Shown here: one piece after another, positions 8,206 to 17,341 of the stretch
Layout of the letters: every line of letters starts with the position of its first letter
Numbering within the stretch: position 1 is the stretch's first letter
Assembly (NCBI GenBank): GCA_027624715.1
Contig: JAQBTV010000008.1
Span: 1 to 57,942 of the forward strand
DNA length: 57,942 bases
From: Pseudomonadota bacterium
GTDB lineage: Bacteria > Pseudomonadota > Gammaproteobacteria > Burkholderiales > Eutrophovitaceae
Direction: 5' to 3'
Program-made: the position numbers and the translations under genes
The notes under the pieces: generated by a model
Database searches by the model: none
What the model was told of the DNA's origin: nothing
The model's input: only the letters and a program-made list of their open reading frames with translations

Positions 8206-9626
8206 GCGAAAATACCGTGCAAGAACCAGTTTCTACTGACTGTATCTTTATATATCCACACTTGTGAATGGTCTTGGGTTAAGGCTATAAAGTAATCTCG
8301 TTTGATGTCTTGATCATCCCACCATCCTGTTTCGATACGTTCGGGTCCGTCAATGATGGTTAATGGTCCACGTAGGTGGGGGATGTCCGATGTCGATGTT
8401 AATGCTTTGGGTGTGCGCAGTAACCAAGAGGGTCGATGATTGAGTTTTGTACGATGTTGATGTTCCCCTGGAATAGTTTCTCGCCAGGTTTTTTCTGGGC
8501 GGTGGTCTGAACATACAGTGATCCCATAGACAGATTTTTCTCCTACTCTGGCTTGTAATTGGTCAATTAAATGACTGCGACTCAATTCACTCTGTTCTTC
8601 GTGAGGAAGTAGCGAATGACTGGATGGAATTAAGGGTAGCTCTTGTATGGACCGTATGTGAATCGACTCAATTCTAGAAGAAATGTTTTCTCGGTTGAGT
8701 CGTTCTTGAGCTAGATGAGTCAGGTGTTTTGGATTTCGAGTAGGTACTAAAAGTTTAAACTTGAAGTCATGACGTAGTTTTTGTTCATTGACGATACTAA
8801 GTTCAAATTGTGTAACCCCCCTTTGTTTAAACTGTAGGTAAGTGGCCATGCTTTGAATTATTCGATGAATGCCAAATAGGAGTTCCTCTACTGAAGAGGC
8901 GGGAAGGTTGAGTGATATCTCAGAATTAAAATATTCTGGTAATGAAAACGGTGGTTGAGGATCCGGCTTTTTGCCGAAAGCTCGGTCTAATTGATCCAGT
9001 GCATGGGTTCCCCAGCGTTGGGTTACGGCGAATCTGGGAATGCGTGCTAATTGACCAATAGTTTTAATCCCAACATCATGCAGCTTTATGCCTGAGGTAT
9101 TCTCAGGTTCAATGATTGATGTGGGTAATGGATCAATGTATTGAGATAAATCGCTTATCGTAAAGGCTGTGGCGTCTATCTTGTAGCGTGATAACCATAT
9201 GGCAGCTAAGGGTGTGGGGGATACAGCAGTGTGCGCATGAAGTCCTAAATCAGTAATCGTTTGTAATATCTGATTTCTGAGGTGTTGTGTGCTGTAAAAT
9301 AGTTTGATGCTGGCTCCAATTTCAACGAGAACTGAGTTCGGTAGTCGAATGCTTATTTGAGATGAATACTTGAAAAGAGACGTGGCAACTTCTTCGAGTT
9401 TTTTGATTTCTTGATTTTTTTTTCGGTGCTTAATTTGGATAAAGTTTGATAGCACAAAGGCCGCGGATAGCGCCATGCCATTTTGGATGCCTAGTTGCTG
9501 AGACGTGTTGTTGCTTGCAATGATCGTATTCGTTGATTCTACGATCACCACGGGCTCTTTAGTCTCCTCTCCAATAGAAAAAATATCGATAGGTAGATTG
9601 GGGAAGTTTAGGCAGAGCCACAGCAT
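8202..9626 (-). CDS. imuB: ImuB, catalytically inactive Y-family polymerase homologue
   Basis: ImuB is the adaptor of the ImuABC mutasome, linking DnaE2 to the sliding clamp. Its 474 residues begin LWLCLNFPNLPIDIF, where active Y-family enzymes carry a catalytic Asp-rich motif. The second acidic motif is replaced by SVLVEIGASIKLFYS, so polymerase activity is not expected. A thumb/HhH region (VGIKTIGQLARIPRFAVTQRWG) and little-finger domain follow. QELPLIP in the C-terminal third resembles a clamp-binding motif of ImuB proteins and is a candidate beta-clamp contact. The C-terminal tail is the conserved ImuB extension. The gene overlaps imuA by 19 bp and dnaE2 by 4 bp. Confidence 0.94.
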   Translation of the reverse strand: MLWLCLNFPNLPIDIFSIGEETKEPVVIVESTNTIIASNNTSQQLGIQNGMALSAAFVLSNFIQIKHRKKNQEIKKLEEVATSLFKYSSQISIRLPNSVLVEIGASIKLFYSTQHLRNQILQTITDLGLHAHTAVSPTPLAAIWLSRYKIDATAFTISDLSQYIDPLPTSIIEPENTSGIKLHDVGIKTIGQLARIPRFAVTQRWGTHALDQLDRAFGKKPDPQPPFSLPEYFNSEISLNLPASSVEELLFGIHRIIQSMATYLQFKQRGVTQFELSIVNEQKLRHDFKFKLLVPTRNPKHLTHLAQERLNRENISSRIESIHIRSIQELPLIPSSHSLLPHEEQSELSRSHLIDQLQARVGEKSVYGITVCSDHRPEKTWRETIPGEHQHRTKLNHRPSWLLRTPKALTSTSDIPHLRGPLTIIDGPERIETGWWDDQDIKRDYFIALTQDHSQVWIYKDTVSRNWFLHGIFA

Positions 9627-10261
9627 GTTTGGTGCAATAAGTTAGAGATTGATATTGCGCTAATGGGCCCTCCACCTCGTCGTTTTTGGATGTCTATTAG
9701 CGTTTCATTGTTGGCTTGCCTGACTATGATTCTCCACGGTGTAGGATTGTTTTTATAGCTTGTCATTGGCTTTGTAAAAAAAACACCCAACACTTTTTTT
9801 TCTTCTAATGACAGTTGTAGTCGGCGAATCATTTTTTCTGTTATCTGTGGGAACCAACCGATGACCGCACTACAAGAGTTCGATCGTAACCCTTGTTCCA
9901 TGCACCATCCCGCGTCATTAATGTTTTGTGCTTGAGTGATGATGACTTTGCTGGTATCGACACCCATTCTGGATAGAAAAGGCGCATAGGGAATATGGGG
10001 AGGACAGACTAATAAGATCCAGCGTGAATCTTGAGAGAGCTGAGCAAGTGCCGGAAGTAATATCGAAAACTCACCGATTCCAATTTGATGAGGTACGATT
10101 TCAATGAGTGTGCCAAGAGGCCATCCGTGGATCCTGTCGTCGATATTGGTGAAGCCTGAAGGTACGTGTCCAAGCGGGTTGAGTTTGTGCTCTTTCCCTC
10201 TCCAGATGTGAGAAGGGAGCATGGATTGAAGGAGGGTGGATTCCATAAGTGAATTGATCAC
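9608..10261 (-). CDS. imuA: ImuA, RecA-fold SOS mutagenesis protein
   Basis: A RecA/SulA-like accessory protein needed for the ImuABC damage-induced mutagenesis pathway. The 217-residue product has the family opening HIWRGKEHKL, then VPSGFTNIDDRIHGWPLGTLIEI, and at the usual P-loop position PHQIGIGEFSIL, which lacks a GKT/S Walker A; ATP binding is therefore doubtful, as in many ImuA proteins. The GTG start shares one base with the lexA stop codon. An ATG five codons inside (10246) is an alternative. Position and overlaps indicate one SOS transcript with lexA, imuB and dnaE2. Confidence 0.9.
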   Translation of the reverse strand: MINSLMESTLLQSMLPSHIWRGKEHKLNPLGHVPSGFTNIDDRIHGWPLGTLIEIVPHQIGIGEFSILLPALAQLSQDSRWILLVCPPHIPYAPFLSRMGVDTSKVIITQAQNINDAGWCMEQGLRSNSCSAVIGWFPQITEKMIRRLQLSLEEKKVLGVFFTKPMTSYKNNPTPWRIIVRQANNETLIDIQKRRGGGPISAISISNLLHQTCCGSA

Positions 10262-10863
10262 TAATTGATTTTTCCGTTACGGATGATGCCAACCGCGATG
10301 CCTTCGATAGCAAACTCATCCCGTTCGCCGTTCACATAGATAGGCTGAAAATCAGGGTTTTCTGCTTCTAGCCATATTTCTTTGTTTTTTCGTTTGAAGC
10401 GTTTGACCGTGACCTCTTGGTTAATGCGTGCCACGATGATTTGTCCAGACCGCGCTTCTGATGAGGCATGGACGGCGAGTAAGTCCCCTTCATGGATGCC
10501 AACATCGCGCATGCTGCTTCCCCGCACTTTGAGTAGATAATCTGCGGCAGGTCTAAATAAAGACTGCTCAACTTGGACTCTATTCTGGATGTGTTCCTCA
10601 GACAGTATGGGTTGCCCAGCTGCGACTCGACCCACAATGGGTAGCCCGGAGTTTTTAAGTAGTTGTATCCCTCTTGACGTGCCACGTGTGAGTTTGATGT
10701 GTCCTTTCTTTTCTAGTGCCTTGAGATGGTCTTCGGCCGCATTTGCAGATTTGAAGCTCAGTGCTCGGGCGATATCTGATCGTGTAGGAGGGAAGCCAGT
10801 ATTCTCAACAAAGCTTTGAATAAGGTTAAGAATTTCAGTTTGTCTTTGGGTGAGCGGTTTCAT
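10261..10863 (-). CDS. lexA: LexA repressor
   Basis: The SOS repressor and self-cleaving serine protease. The N-terminal winged helix (residues 1-65, with [14 protein letters not shown] and [15 protein letters not shown]) contacts DNA. The Ala82-Gly83 cleavage bond lies in GRVAAGQP. The catalytic dyad is Ser117 (RGSSMRD) and Lys154 (VTVKRF). At 200 residues it is full length. It sits first in the operon lexA-imuA-imuB-dnaE2, so it represses itself and the mutasome through the LexA box at 10888-10903. Whether this is the cell's only LexA or a second, cassette-specific copy cannot be decided from this window. Confidence 0.97.
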   Translation of the reverse strand: MKPLTQRQTEILNLIQSFVENTGFPPTRSDIARALSFKSANAAEDHLKALEKKGHIKLTRGTSRGIQLLKNSGLPIVGRVAAGQPILSEEHIQNRVQVEQSLFRPAADYLLKVRGSSMRDVGIHEGDLLAVHASSEARSGQIIVARINQEVTVKRFKRKNKEIWLEAENPDFQPIYVNGERDEFAIEGIAVGIIRNGKIN

Positions 10864-10887
10864 TTCGATGACGGTTAAATATTAATA

Positions 10888-10903
10888 CTGTAATTATATA
10901 CAG
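10888..10903. promoter_or_regulatory. LexA (SOS) box
   Basis: CTGT-N8-ACAG with an AT-rich spacer (aattatat), inside the longer near-perfect palindrome TACTGTAATTATATACAGTA. This matches the beta/gammaproteobacterial LexA operator. It lies 25 bp upstream of the lexA start and overlaps the -10 element, so bound LexA should block RNA polymerase directly. Confidence 0.92.
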
Positions 10904-10920
10904 TACTGGATATTTTCCAA
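10893..10920 (-). promoter_or_regulatory. SOS promoter of the lexA-imuA-imuB-dnaE2 operon
   Basis: On the minus strand TTGGAA (10920-10915) and TATAAT (10898-10893) are 16 bp apart. The -10 box is wholly inside the LexA operator. Confidence 0.75.
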
Positions 10921-11178
10921 GGTAATATTTTTTATAAAATGGTCGCACCATTGTGGTGCGCTAATTCTGACTCCTTGTCGTACGATGACAGACGATTTAT
11001 TTTCAGTAACTTGAAAAATTGCTTTCAAGGTCAGTCCAAATAACTAAGTTAGTTGTTAAGTAAGGCGTGCTTGTGGCGATAACAACGTGTTTAGCGTTAA
11101 AAATTTAGCATCATCACTGTCATGAAAGTTTGGGATGGTCGTAGTACTATCTTGATATCTTAAATTAGGAGGATGCTA

Positions 11179-12021
11179 ATGATCGATATTAAGTGTTTCA
11201 AACGGTTTCTCGTTCCTTTTTTTGCAGTATTGTTCTTGTCCATTGGTGGTAACGGTAAGGCCGCGCTTGAGCCAGATATTACTCAGCTTCTTGACGATGC
11301 CTTACTAGCCGAACATCGCACTCCGGCCTACATTGAACGAGATGTGTTTCGACATCCAAAAGAGACGCTGCTCTTCTTCGGTTTGAAACCTGAAAGTTCT
11401 GTAGTTGAAATTACACCCAGTATGGGTTGGTACACTGAGATTTTGGCTCCTGTCCTTCACGACAATGGACAGTATTATTACGCTTCGTATCGTTTGCATG
11501 ATGATATTAATCCCGTTTTCGTCAAACTAGAAAATAATTTTAAAGAAAAAATTGAATCTAACGCTGATGTCTACGGGAATCTCAAATGGATTCGTTTTGA
11601 TCCGAATGAGCCTGAGTTCGCACCGGACGGTCCAGTTGATATGGTTTTAACGTTTAGAAATGTTCATAACTGGGCAAAGGCTGGTACTGCAGAGTCGATG
11701 TTTGACGGTTTTGCTCTAGCGCTAAAACAGGGGGGTGTCCTTGGTATCGTAGAACACAGAGCTAAGCCTGGAACACCATTTGAAAAGCAAATCGGTAGTG
11801 GCTATATGACGGTTGAATATGTTGTTCAGCTAGCAGAGGATGCAGGATTTCGTTTAGATGCCTCTTCAGAAATCAATGCAAACTCTAAGGATACTGCCGA
11901 TCATCCAGGCGGTGTTTGGAATCTATTGCCTAATTTAAGAAATGTAGCCGATGAGGATAAAGCTGCGATTATTGCAATTGGCGAGTCAGACCGAATGACC
12001 CTGAGGTTTGTAAAAGAGTAA
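11179..12021 (+). CDS. Exported predicted methyltransferase (COG4798-like)
   Basis: A 280-residue protein with an N-terminal signal peptide (FLVPFFAVLFLSIGG) and a Rossmann-like domain of the COG4798 'predicted methyltransferase' group. Recognisable are RDVFRHPKETLLFFGLKPE, the motif I segment VVEITPSMGWYTEILAP, VDMVLTFRNVHNW and GVLGIVEHRAKPGTP. Motif I here reads TPSMG where relatives usually have a glycine-rich WPGGG, so SAM binding may be altered. The start is ATG 11179, because AGGAGG ends at 11172, six bases upstream; the ATG at 11173 would have no spacing. The periplasmic location of a methyltransferase fold is odd, and the function is unproven. It is 46 bp ahead of fhs, possibly co-transcribed. 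Confidence 0.82.
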   Translation: MIDIKCFKRFLVPFFAVLFLSIGGNGKAALEPDITQLLDDALLAEHRTPAYIERDVFRHPKETLLFFGLKPESSVVEITPSMGWYTEILAPVLHDNGQYYYASYRLHDDINPVFVKLENNFKEKIESNADVYGNLKWIRFDPNEPEFAPDGPVDMVLTFRNVHNWAKAGTAESMFDGFALALKQGGVLGIVEHRAKPGTPFEKQIGSGYMTVEYVVQLAEDAGFRLDASSEINANSKDTADHPGGVWNLLPNLRNVADEDKAAIIAIGESDRMTLRFVKE

Positions 12022-12067
12022 ATTGGATGAGCATTATTTTTCGTAACGTGAAATTGAATGATAGAAG

Positions 12068-13744
12068 ATGCAAACTGATATAGCTATTGCTCAACAGGCT
12101 AAGTTAAAACGGATCACTGAGATTGCAACGAAACGGTTGGGTATTCCTGAGGAACATGTGGAGCCTTATGGGCATTACAAAGCTAAATTGACCAATGAAT
12201 TTGTCGCGAGTTTAAAAGATAAGCCGGACGGTAAATTAATTTTGGTTACAGCCATCAGTCCGACTCCAGCGGGCGAAGGAAAAACGACTACAACAGTAGG
12301 GCTCGGCGATGCTATGAACGCTATCGGCAAGGATGCGTTGATTTGTTTAAGAGAGCCGAGTCTGGGGCCTGTTTTCGGAGTAAAAGGTGGTGCTGCCGGT
12401 GGTGGGTTCGCGCAAATTGTACCGATGGAGGATATCAACCTTCACTTCACGGGTGACTTTAATGCTATTCAGTTAGCGAATAATTTGTTGGCAGCGATGC
12501 TCGATAATCATATCCATCATGGGAATGCTTTAGGGATTGATGTACGTCGCATCACATGGAGACGTGTATTAGATATGAATGATAGGGCGCTCCGGTCCAT
12601 AGTCGTCTCCCTGGGTGGGGCGGGAAACGGATATCCGCGTGAAGATGGGTTCGACATAGTAGTAGCATCTGAAGTGATGGCGATTCTATGCCTCGCAGAA
12701 TCTATGAAGGACTTAAAAGAACGTCTGGGTCGCATTGTTGTGGCGTATACACGAGATAAAAAACCGGTTCTTGCTGCTGAGCTTGAGGCGGATGGCGCTA
12801 TGGCTGTTTTATTAAAAGATGCGGTTAAGCCAAATTTGGTTCAAACCTTAGAAAATAATCCAGCGATTATTCATGGTGGGCCATTCGCTAATATCGCTCA
12901 TGGCTGTAATTCGGTGATTGCGACGAGAACATCACTGAAGTTAGCTGATTACGTGATTACAGAAGCGGGTTTCGGTGCGGATCTCGGCGCAGAGAAATTT
13001 ATTGATATCAAGTGTCGAAAATCTGGATTGCGACCTGATGTGGTGGTCCTTGTGGCTACGATTCGAGCGTTAAAATTTCATGGTGGTATAGCTTTAGCTG
13101 ATTTAAACCAAGAAAATCTAAAAGCGCTTGAGGTAGGTTTTGCAAATTTGGAACGTCATGTCAATAACATGCGTAACGTCTTCAATCTTCCCTGTGTGGT
13201 GTCAATCAATCACTTTACCCATGACTCGGATGCTGAAATAGCATTGCTTCAAAAGCGATGCGATGTGCTTGGTGTGTCGGCGGTTGTATCGAAGCACTGG
13301 GCAGAGGGTGGTAAAGGTGCGCGAGCGCTGGCGCTTAAAGTTGTCGATATTATTGAAAATGAAAAAGCTGAGCTTAGATTTGCTTATGAAGATGAGGATA
13401 GTCTTGAGAAAAAAATAGAATCAATTGCAAAAAAGATTTATGGAGCTGCTGAAGTTAAGTTTGATACGAAAGCAAAAACCAGACTTGCTGAGCTTGAGCA
13501 GGAAGGCCATGGCGCATTGCCAGTCTGTATCGCCAAAACACAGTATTCTTTTTCCAGTGATCCTAGCCTGAAGGGTGCGCCGACTGGGCATACTCTAACT
13601 GTGCGCGAGATTCGTCTATCTGCAGGTGCAGGGTTTGTCGTCGTCGTATGCGGAGACATCATGACTATGCCTGGTTTGCCAAAGGTGCCTGCAGCTAGTC
13701 GCATTGATTTGAACGCAGGTGGGAAGGTTGTGGGATTGTTTTGA
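12068..13744 (+). CDS. fhs: Formate--tetrahydrofolate ligase
   Basis: Fhs reversibly joins formate to tetrahydrofolate with ATP, giving 10-formyl-THF; in the reverse direction it yields ATP and formate from C1-folates. The 558-residue length is standard. The P-loop [11 protein letters not shown] (66-76) and many family blocks are intact ([48 protein letters not shown]). Translation from the ATG at 12068 gives the complete N-terminus. The next gene starts 34 bp downstream on the same strand, so the two are probably co-transcribed, linking C1-folate chemistry to a redox protein. Fhs is patchily distributed in proteobacteria. Confidence 0.98.
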   Translation: MQTDIAIAQQAKLKRITEIATKRLGIPEEHVEPYGHYKAKLTNEFVASLKDKPDGKLILVTAISPTPAGEGKTTTTVGLGDAMNAIGKDALICLREPSLGPVFGVKGGAAGGGFAQIVPMEDINLHFTGDFNAIQLANNLLAAMLDNHIHHGNALGIDVRRITWRRVLDMNDRALRSIVVSLGGAGNGYPREDGFDIVVASEVMAILCLAESMKDLKERLGRIVVAYTRDKKPVLAAELEADGAMAVLLKDAVKPNLVQTLENNPAIIHGGPFANIAHGCNSVIATRTSLKLADYVITEAGFGADLGAEKFIDIKCRKSGLRPDVVVLVATIRALKFHGGIALADLNQENLKALEVGFANLERHVNNMRNVFNLPCVVSINHFTHDSDAEIALLQKRCDVLGVSAVVSKHWAEGGKGARALALKVVDIIENEKAELRFAYEDEDSLEKKIESIAKKIYGAAEVKFDTKAKTRLAELEQEGHGALPVCIAKTQYSFSSDPSLKGAPTGHTLTVREIRLSAGAGFVVVVCGDIMTMPGLPKVPAASRIDLNAGGKVVGLF

Positions 13745-13778
13745 TGTGTCGCTTGATATCGGATCGAGAGCCGTTACG

Positions 13779-15551
13779 ATGAGCGCGCCTGCAATTACTG
13801 CGCTCACACGGCCCGAGGGGGTCACTAGTCACGCAAGAGATATTGCTTGGGTTGAGGCGAACATTCCATGTCAGGTCGCGTGTCCTGCGGGAACCGATAT
13901 TCCTGGGTATATTGAAGCGATCAATAGTGGAAAATTAGACGAAGCCTATTCCATCAATTTTAGAGATAACGTTTTTCCGGGCGTTCTTGGACGTGTGTGC
14001 TCAAGGCCATGTGAAAGTGCGTGTAGGCATGGCCGACCCGGCCTTGGACAGTCTGTAGCTATCTGTGCGCTCAAAAGGTCTTCAGCTGACCTGGGTGGCG
14101 TACTCACTATTCGACCAAAAATAAAAGCACCGACTGGCTATAGTGTAGCAGTTGTTGGTGCTGGTGTTGCTGGACTTGCCGCTGCACGAGACCTCGCTTT
14201 GGAGGGGCACAAGGTTATTGTTTTTGAAAAGCACCGTCGCCCGGGAGGTATGATGGTGCAAGGGATTCCGTCGTTTCGATTGCCGAGAGATGTGGTGCAG
14301 CATGAGATTAATCAGGTTCTATCGCTCGGTATTGAGCTCAAATGCGGTGTCAGTATTGGTGATGATGAAAGTCTCGATGTACTTGTCGACTCACATGATG
14401 CGGTCGTTCTGGCTGCGGGGACGTTAAGTGGTAATCGTTTAAATATTCCTGGAGGCAACCTATCTGGAGTTGAGCACGGCCTAGAGTTTCTGATGATGGT
14501 TAATGAGCAAGGCCGACAACGCGTAGGAACTAACGTTGTGGTTATCGGCGGTGGATATACGGCAATGGACTGTGCCCGTACTGCTACAAGATTAGGGGCG
14601 GATACTGCTGTGTACTATCGTCGCGGTCCTCAGGATATGGTTGTTTTATCTGGTGAGGTTCAAGAGTTGTTGAATGAGAATGGGTCAATGAATTACTTCA
14701 TGGCGCCGAGTAAATTTCGTGGTGAGCAATCTATCCGTCAAGTTACTTTGGCAAAGACGAGTATTCATATGGAAGGCGGGAAACCATTCATCCATATAGA
14801 TTCGGATAGTGCGACTGATATTGATGTGGATAGTGTAATTTTAGCTACAGGTCAAACCGCAGATACAGACTGGATTTCAGGGTGTGTCAGAGAATCTATC
14901 TTGAATGAGCAAGGTGACGTGTTGGTAGCCCAAGGCGCGCTCACGCCAAATCCAAAAGTATTTGTGGCGGGAGATTTTGCTACCGGTGCCACAACGCTGA
15001 TCGATGCAATAGCCCATGGGCGGAAAACTGCTTCGCTGGTCACGCGGTTTCTCACGGGGGGGGAGATATCCAGCAAGAAGGTTCAAATTGAAAAAAAACG
15101 TTATGGCGTTGATTTTGAAGGAGGCCAATTTTTCAGAACACAAGAAATGAACGTGATTCCGATTTGTCCGGTACCAACGCTTGATTTGTCAGATAGGCAA
15201 GGCAGTAAGGAAGTTGAACTTGGATATGACTATGGGACCAGCAAAGAAGCCGCTAAGCGATGCTACTTATGTCATTACAAGTTTGAAATTGACAATAGGT
15301 TATGTGTGCTTTGCGATGAGTGCATAAAGGTAAAACCTACAGAGGGTTGTATCTTACCCGTATCGCATCTAGAGGTTGACGATGGCGGGACAGTGATCAC
15401 GTATAAGCATCTGCAGAAAGGCCAATCGGATTCTCTTTACTATAATCAGCTTTGGATTGATCAAGATAAGTGTATCCGTTGTGGGCAATGTGAGGCTGTA
15501 TGCCCGGTAGGTGCCATATCAATACAAAAGGTGAGTTTTATTAAAGTGTAG
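13779..15551 (+). CDS. FAD/NAD(P)-dependent oxidoreductase with Fe-S domains, GltD/AegA-like
   Basis: A 590-residue electron-transfer flavoprotein. In order it has an N-terminal Fer4_20-type Fe-S domain (CQVACPAGTDIPGYI, then VCSRPCESACRHG), an FAD-binding GAGVAG (about 127-132) with the GltD pattern RPGGMMVQGIPSFRLP, an NAD(P) site VVVIGGGYTAMD, and a C-terminal ferredoxin part with CYLCHYK, LCVLCDEC and CIRCGQCEAVCPVGAI, enough cysteines for two [4Fe-4S] clusters. It resembles the small subunit of glutamate synthase and the AegA/YgfK group, but no glutamate synthase large subunit is adjacent. ATG 13779 is chosen because homologous sequence starts there; an earlier ATG at 13719 overlaps fhs. 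The partner and electron acceptor are unknown. Confidence 0.85.
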   Translation: MSAPAITALTRPEGVTSHARDIAWVEANIPCQVACPAGTDIPGYIEAINSGKLDEAYSINFRDNVFPGVLGRVCSRPCESACRHGRPGLGQSVAICALKRSSADLGGVLTIRPKIKAPTGYSVAVVGAGVAGLAAARDLALEGHKVIVFEKHRRPGGMMVQGIPSFRLPRDVVQHEINQVLSLGIELKCGVSIGDDESLDVLVDSHDAVVLAAGTLSGNRLNIPGGNLSGVEHGLEFLMMVNEQGRQRVGTNVVVIGGGYTAMDCARTATRLGADTAVYYRRGPQDMVVLSGEVQELLNENGSMNYFMAPSKFRGEQSIRQVTLAKTSIHMEGGKPFIHIDSDSATDIDVDSVILATGQTADTDWISGCVRESILNEQGDVLVAQGALTPNPKVFVAGDFATGATTLIDAIAHGRKTASLVTRFLTGGEISSKKVQIEKKRYGVDFEGGQFFRTQEMNVIPICPVPTLDLSDRQGSKEVELGYDYGTSKEAAKRCYLCHYKFEIDNRLCVLCDECIKVKPTEGCILPVSHLEVDDGGTVITYKHLQKGQSDSLYYNQLWIDQDKCIRCGQCEAVCPVGAISIQKVSFIKV

Positions 15552-15683
15552 CGACGATACTTTTCTTTCGGTTTGTTACGATCTATACTAATTTGGTTAT
15601 ACGCGAGCTCACCCCATTAATTCCATTAATTGGTGTGTCGGTTCCAGAAACACGAATTTCATCCATAACGATGGAGGTAGGGC

Positions 15684-16244
15684 GTGGCATTTGTATTAGC
15701 ACTTGATGCGACTGGTGTTCCAAGTCGATGGCTACATTTAGAGAATGCGATCACTTATCATGCTCGAGGTATGGTGGCCTGGTCGCTGGGTGATGCGATA
15801 GCCACATTTCGTGGTGGAGTGTCGCGTCTAACTGGTGAGCGATCTGAGATTCAGACCCACAGTATTATTGCGATTAAGGGCGCCGTGGATCGATTTACAG
15901 GCAATCCACATCCGTCATTGACGAACAGTGCTTTGTTTTCTCGTGATCGCAAAGTTTGCGCATATTGCGGTGACCAGTATCGAGAAAGAGAACTCTCGCG
16001 CGATCACATCACCCCCGTTCATGCCGGTGGTGAAGATAAATGGATGAATGTGGTGACGGCCTGTCGACCTTGTAACATTCAAAAGGGTGGGCGTAATCCG
16101 GATCAGGCGAAAATGCCGTTGTTGTTTTTGCCATATATTCCGAATAGGTACGAGCATTTAATTTTACAAAATAGAAAAATATTGCAAGATCAGGCTGAAT
16201 ATTTAATGGCAAAGGTACCGAAGTATAGTCGTCTGCATGGCTAG
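15684..16244 (+). CDS. HNH endonuclease family protein
   Basis: A 186-residue HNH protein. The zinc-binding cysteines are Cys92/Cys95 (VCAYCGDQ) and Cys127/Cys130 (TACRPCN), and between them lies the HNH core with Asp107-His108 (SRDHITPVHAGGEDKW) and Asn122. The N-terminal 80 residues (LALDATGVPSRWLHLENAI) form the conserved leader of a chromosomal HNH family common in proteobacteria. It is probably a housekeeping nuclease rather than a mobile element product, and the target is unknown. The GTG start is supported by GGAGG (15673-15677) six bases upstream. Confidence 0.85.
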   Translation: MAFVLALDATGVPSRWLHLENAITYHARGMVAWSLGDAIATFRGGVSRLTGERSEIQTHSIIAIKGAVDRFTGNPHPSLTNSALFSRDRKVCAYCGDQYRERELSRDHITPVHAGGEDKWMNVVTACRPCNIQKGGRNPDQAKMPLLFLPYIPNRYEHLILQNRKILQDQAEYLMAKVPKYSRLHG

Positions 16245-16280
16245 GGTAAATATAGGGATGTTATTGAGGTAGGTGAATTC

Positions 16281-17114
16281 TTGGGAAAAATTATATCTAT
16301 AGTTCTTGTTTTTGTGGTCTTGGTCGGCTGTAAATCTAATCCAATTTCTGGTCGCACGCAGTTTATGTTGGTGCCAGAGGATATGGCGATTAGTGAGTCA
16401 AATAAGGCTTACAAAGCTATGCTCACGCCAATTAAGAAAGAAGGAAAGCTTAATGCCGATCCCGTTATGCTTAAACGGGTGCAAAATATCACCAGTCGCT
16501 TGGTGGCGCAGGCAGTTATTTACCGGCCTGATGCAAGAAATTGGAAATGGTCTGTGCAAGTTATTGATGAGCCAGAGATCGTAAATGCGTGGTGTATGGC
16601 TGGTGGAAGGATGGCAATCTATTCAGGGCTCATTACGAAACTTGATGCGACCGATGATGAAATTGCTCAAGTGATGGGCCATGAAATCTCACATGCGTTG
16701 TTGTCGCACACCCGTGAGCGTATGTCGCGTGCTTTAGCCATGCAACTAGGTATTACAACGTTGTCGATTGTGTTGGCAGACGATGACTACGGTGATATTG
16801 CTGTGCAGGGAACAGCGCTGGCGGCTATTGTTGCATTGGAGCTACCTAATAGTCGAACGGCAGAGGGAGAGAGCGACCGAGTGGGTATTGAAATCGCGGC
16901 GAAAGCTGGTTTTGATCCAAGAGCCGCTGTTACATTATGGAAAAAAATGGCTGATGATAGTGGTCAAAAGGATTCGCGTTTTGATTTCCTTTCTACACAT
17001 CCTGCTCCTGTTAAGCGTATGGAAGAGCTGGAAATATTAACTCAGACAATGATGCCCTACTATGAAGACATGTCTCCAAAGGCTGTCCATCCTGTGAGTG
17101 TAGGCGACATCTAA
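16281..17114 (+). CDS. M48 family metallopeptidase, lipoprotein
   Basis: A 277-residue zinc protease of the M48 (Ste24/LoiP/BepA-like) family. It carries a lipoprotein signal peptide with lipobox LVGC (Cys17), so it should be anchored in the outer membrane facing the periplasm. The zinc motif HEISH lies at 134-138, with the third ligand in TAEGESDRVGIE. Relatives help outer-membrane protein quality control. TTG at 16281 is used as start because AGGTG lies five bases upstream and it gives a complete lipoprotein signal. It follows the HNH gene by 36 bp. No TPR domain is visible. Confidence 0.9.
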   Translation: MGKIISIVLVFVVLVGCKSNPISGRTQFMLVPEDMAISESNKAYKAMLTPIKKEGKLNADPVMLKRVQNITSRLVAQAVIYRPDARNWKWSVQVIDEPEIVNAWCMAGGRMAIYSGLITKLDATDDEIAQVMGHEISHALLSHTRERMSRALAMQLGITTLSIVLADDDYGDIAVQGTALAAIVALELPNSRTAEGESDRVGIEIAAKAGFDPRAAVTLWKKMADDSGQKDSRFDFLSTHPAPVKRMEELEILTQTMMPYYEDMSPKAVHPVSVGDI

Positions 17115-17341
17115 AGTTTCGTCATAAACCTCTCACTCAAATTCGGTGTATTGAGGTGGCGACTTGTTGATTATTAGAATAGAAAATAAGACATCAAAAG
17201 GAGCCTCTAAAACCCTCATGAGTAATCTCATATCAATGTTATCGAGGAACGTGTAAGCTGCCGGGCTTGAGGAAACCGGTAATACATATTTTATGGACTA
17301 GCGGGGGATAAGAAGGTTCTGGAACACTGATGATGATGTTT

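Larger units (their letters stand above)
10864..11178. other. Divergent intergenic region between lexA and the exported methyltransferase-like gene
   Basis: No gene is visible in this 315-bp stretch. It holds the SOS promoter and box next to lexA, and a perfect 7-bp stem with a 3-nt loop, CGCACCA-ttg-TGGTGCG, at 10944-10960. That hairpin has no T run, so it is more likely an operator-like or structural element than a terminator. The rest presumably carries the promoter for the rightward gene, but I could not fix one. Confidence 0.5.

Noticed and set aside
10944-10960. Hairpin upstream of lexA as a terminator
   Set aside because: A good stem, but no T run on either strand and no gene ends toward it.
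13719-13778. Upstream ATG extension of the Fe-S flavoprotein
   Set aside because: The extra 20 residues overlap fhs and do not look homologous. ATG 13779 gives the natural start.
15684-16244. HNH endonuclease as a homing element or phage gene
   Set aside because: There are no flanking repeats, integrase or intron features. It has a good Shine-Dalgarno and sits in a run of ordinary genes.
17115-17341. Terminator or small gene between the M48 protease and the acyl-CoA dehydrogenase
   Set aside because: Only a weak, imperfect stem (CACTCAA/TTGAGGTG) without a T run and no open frame of note.
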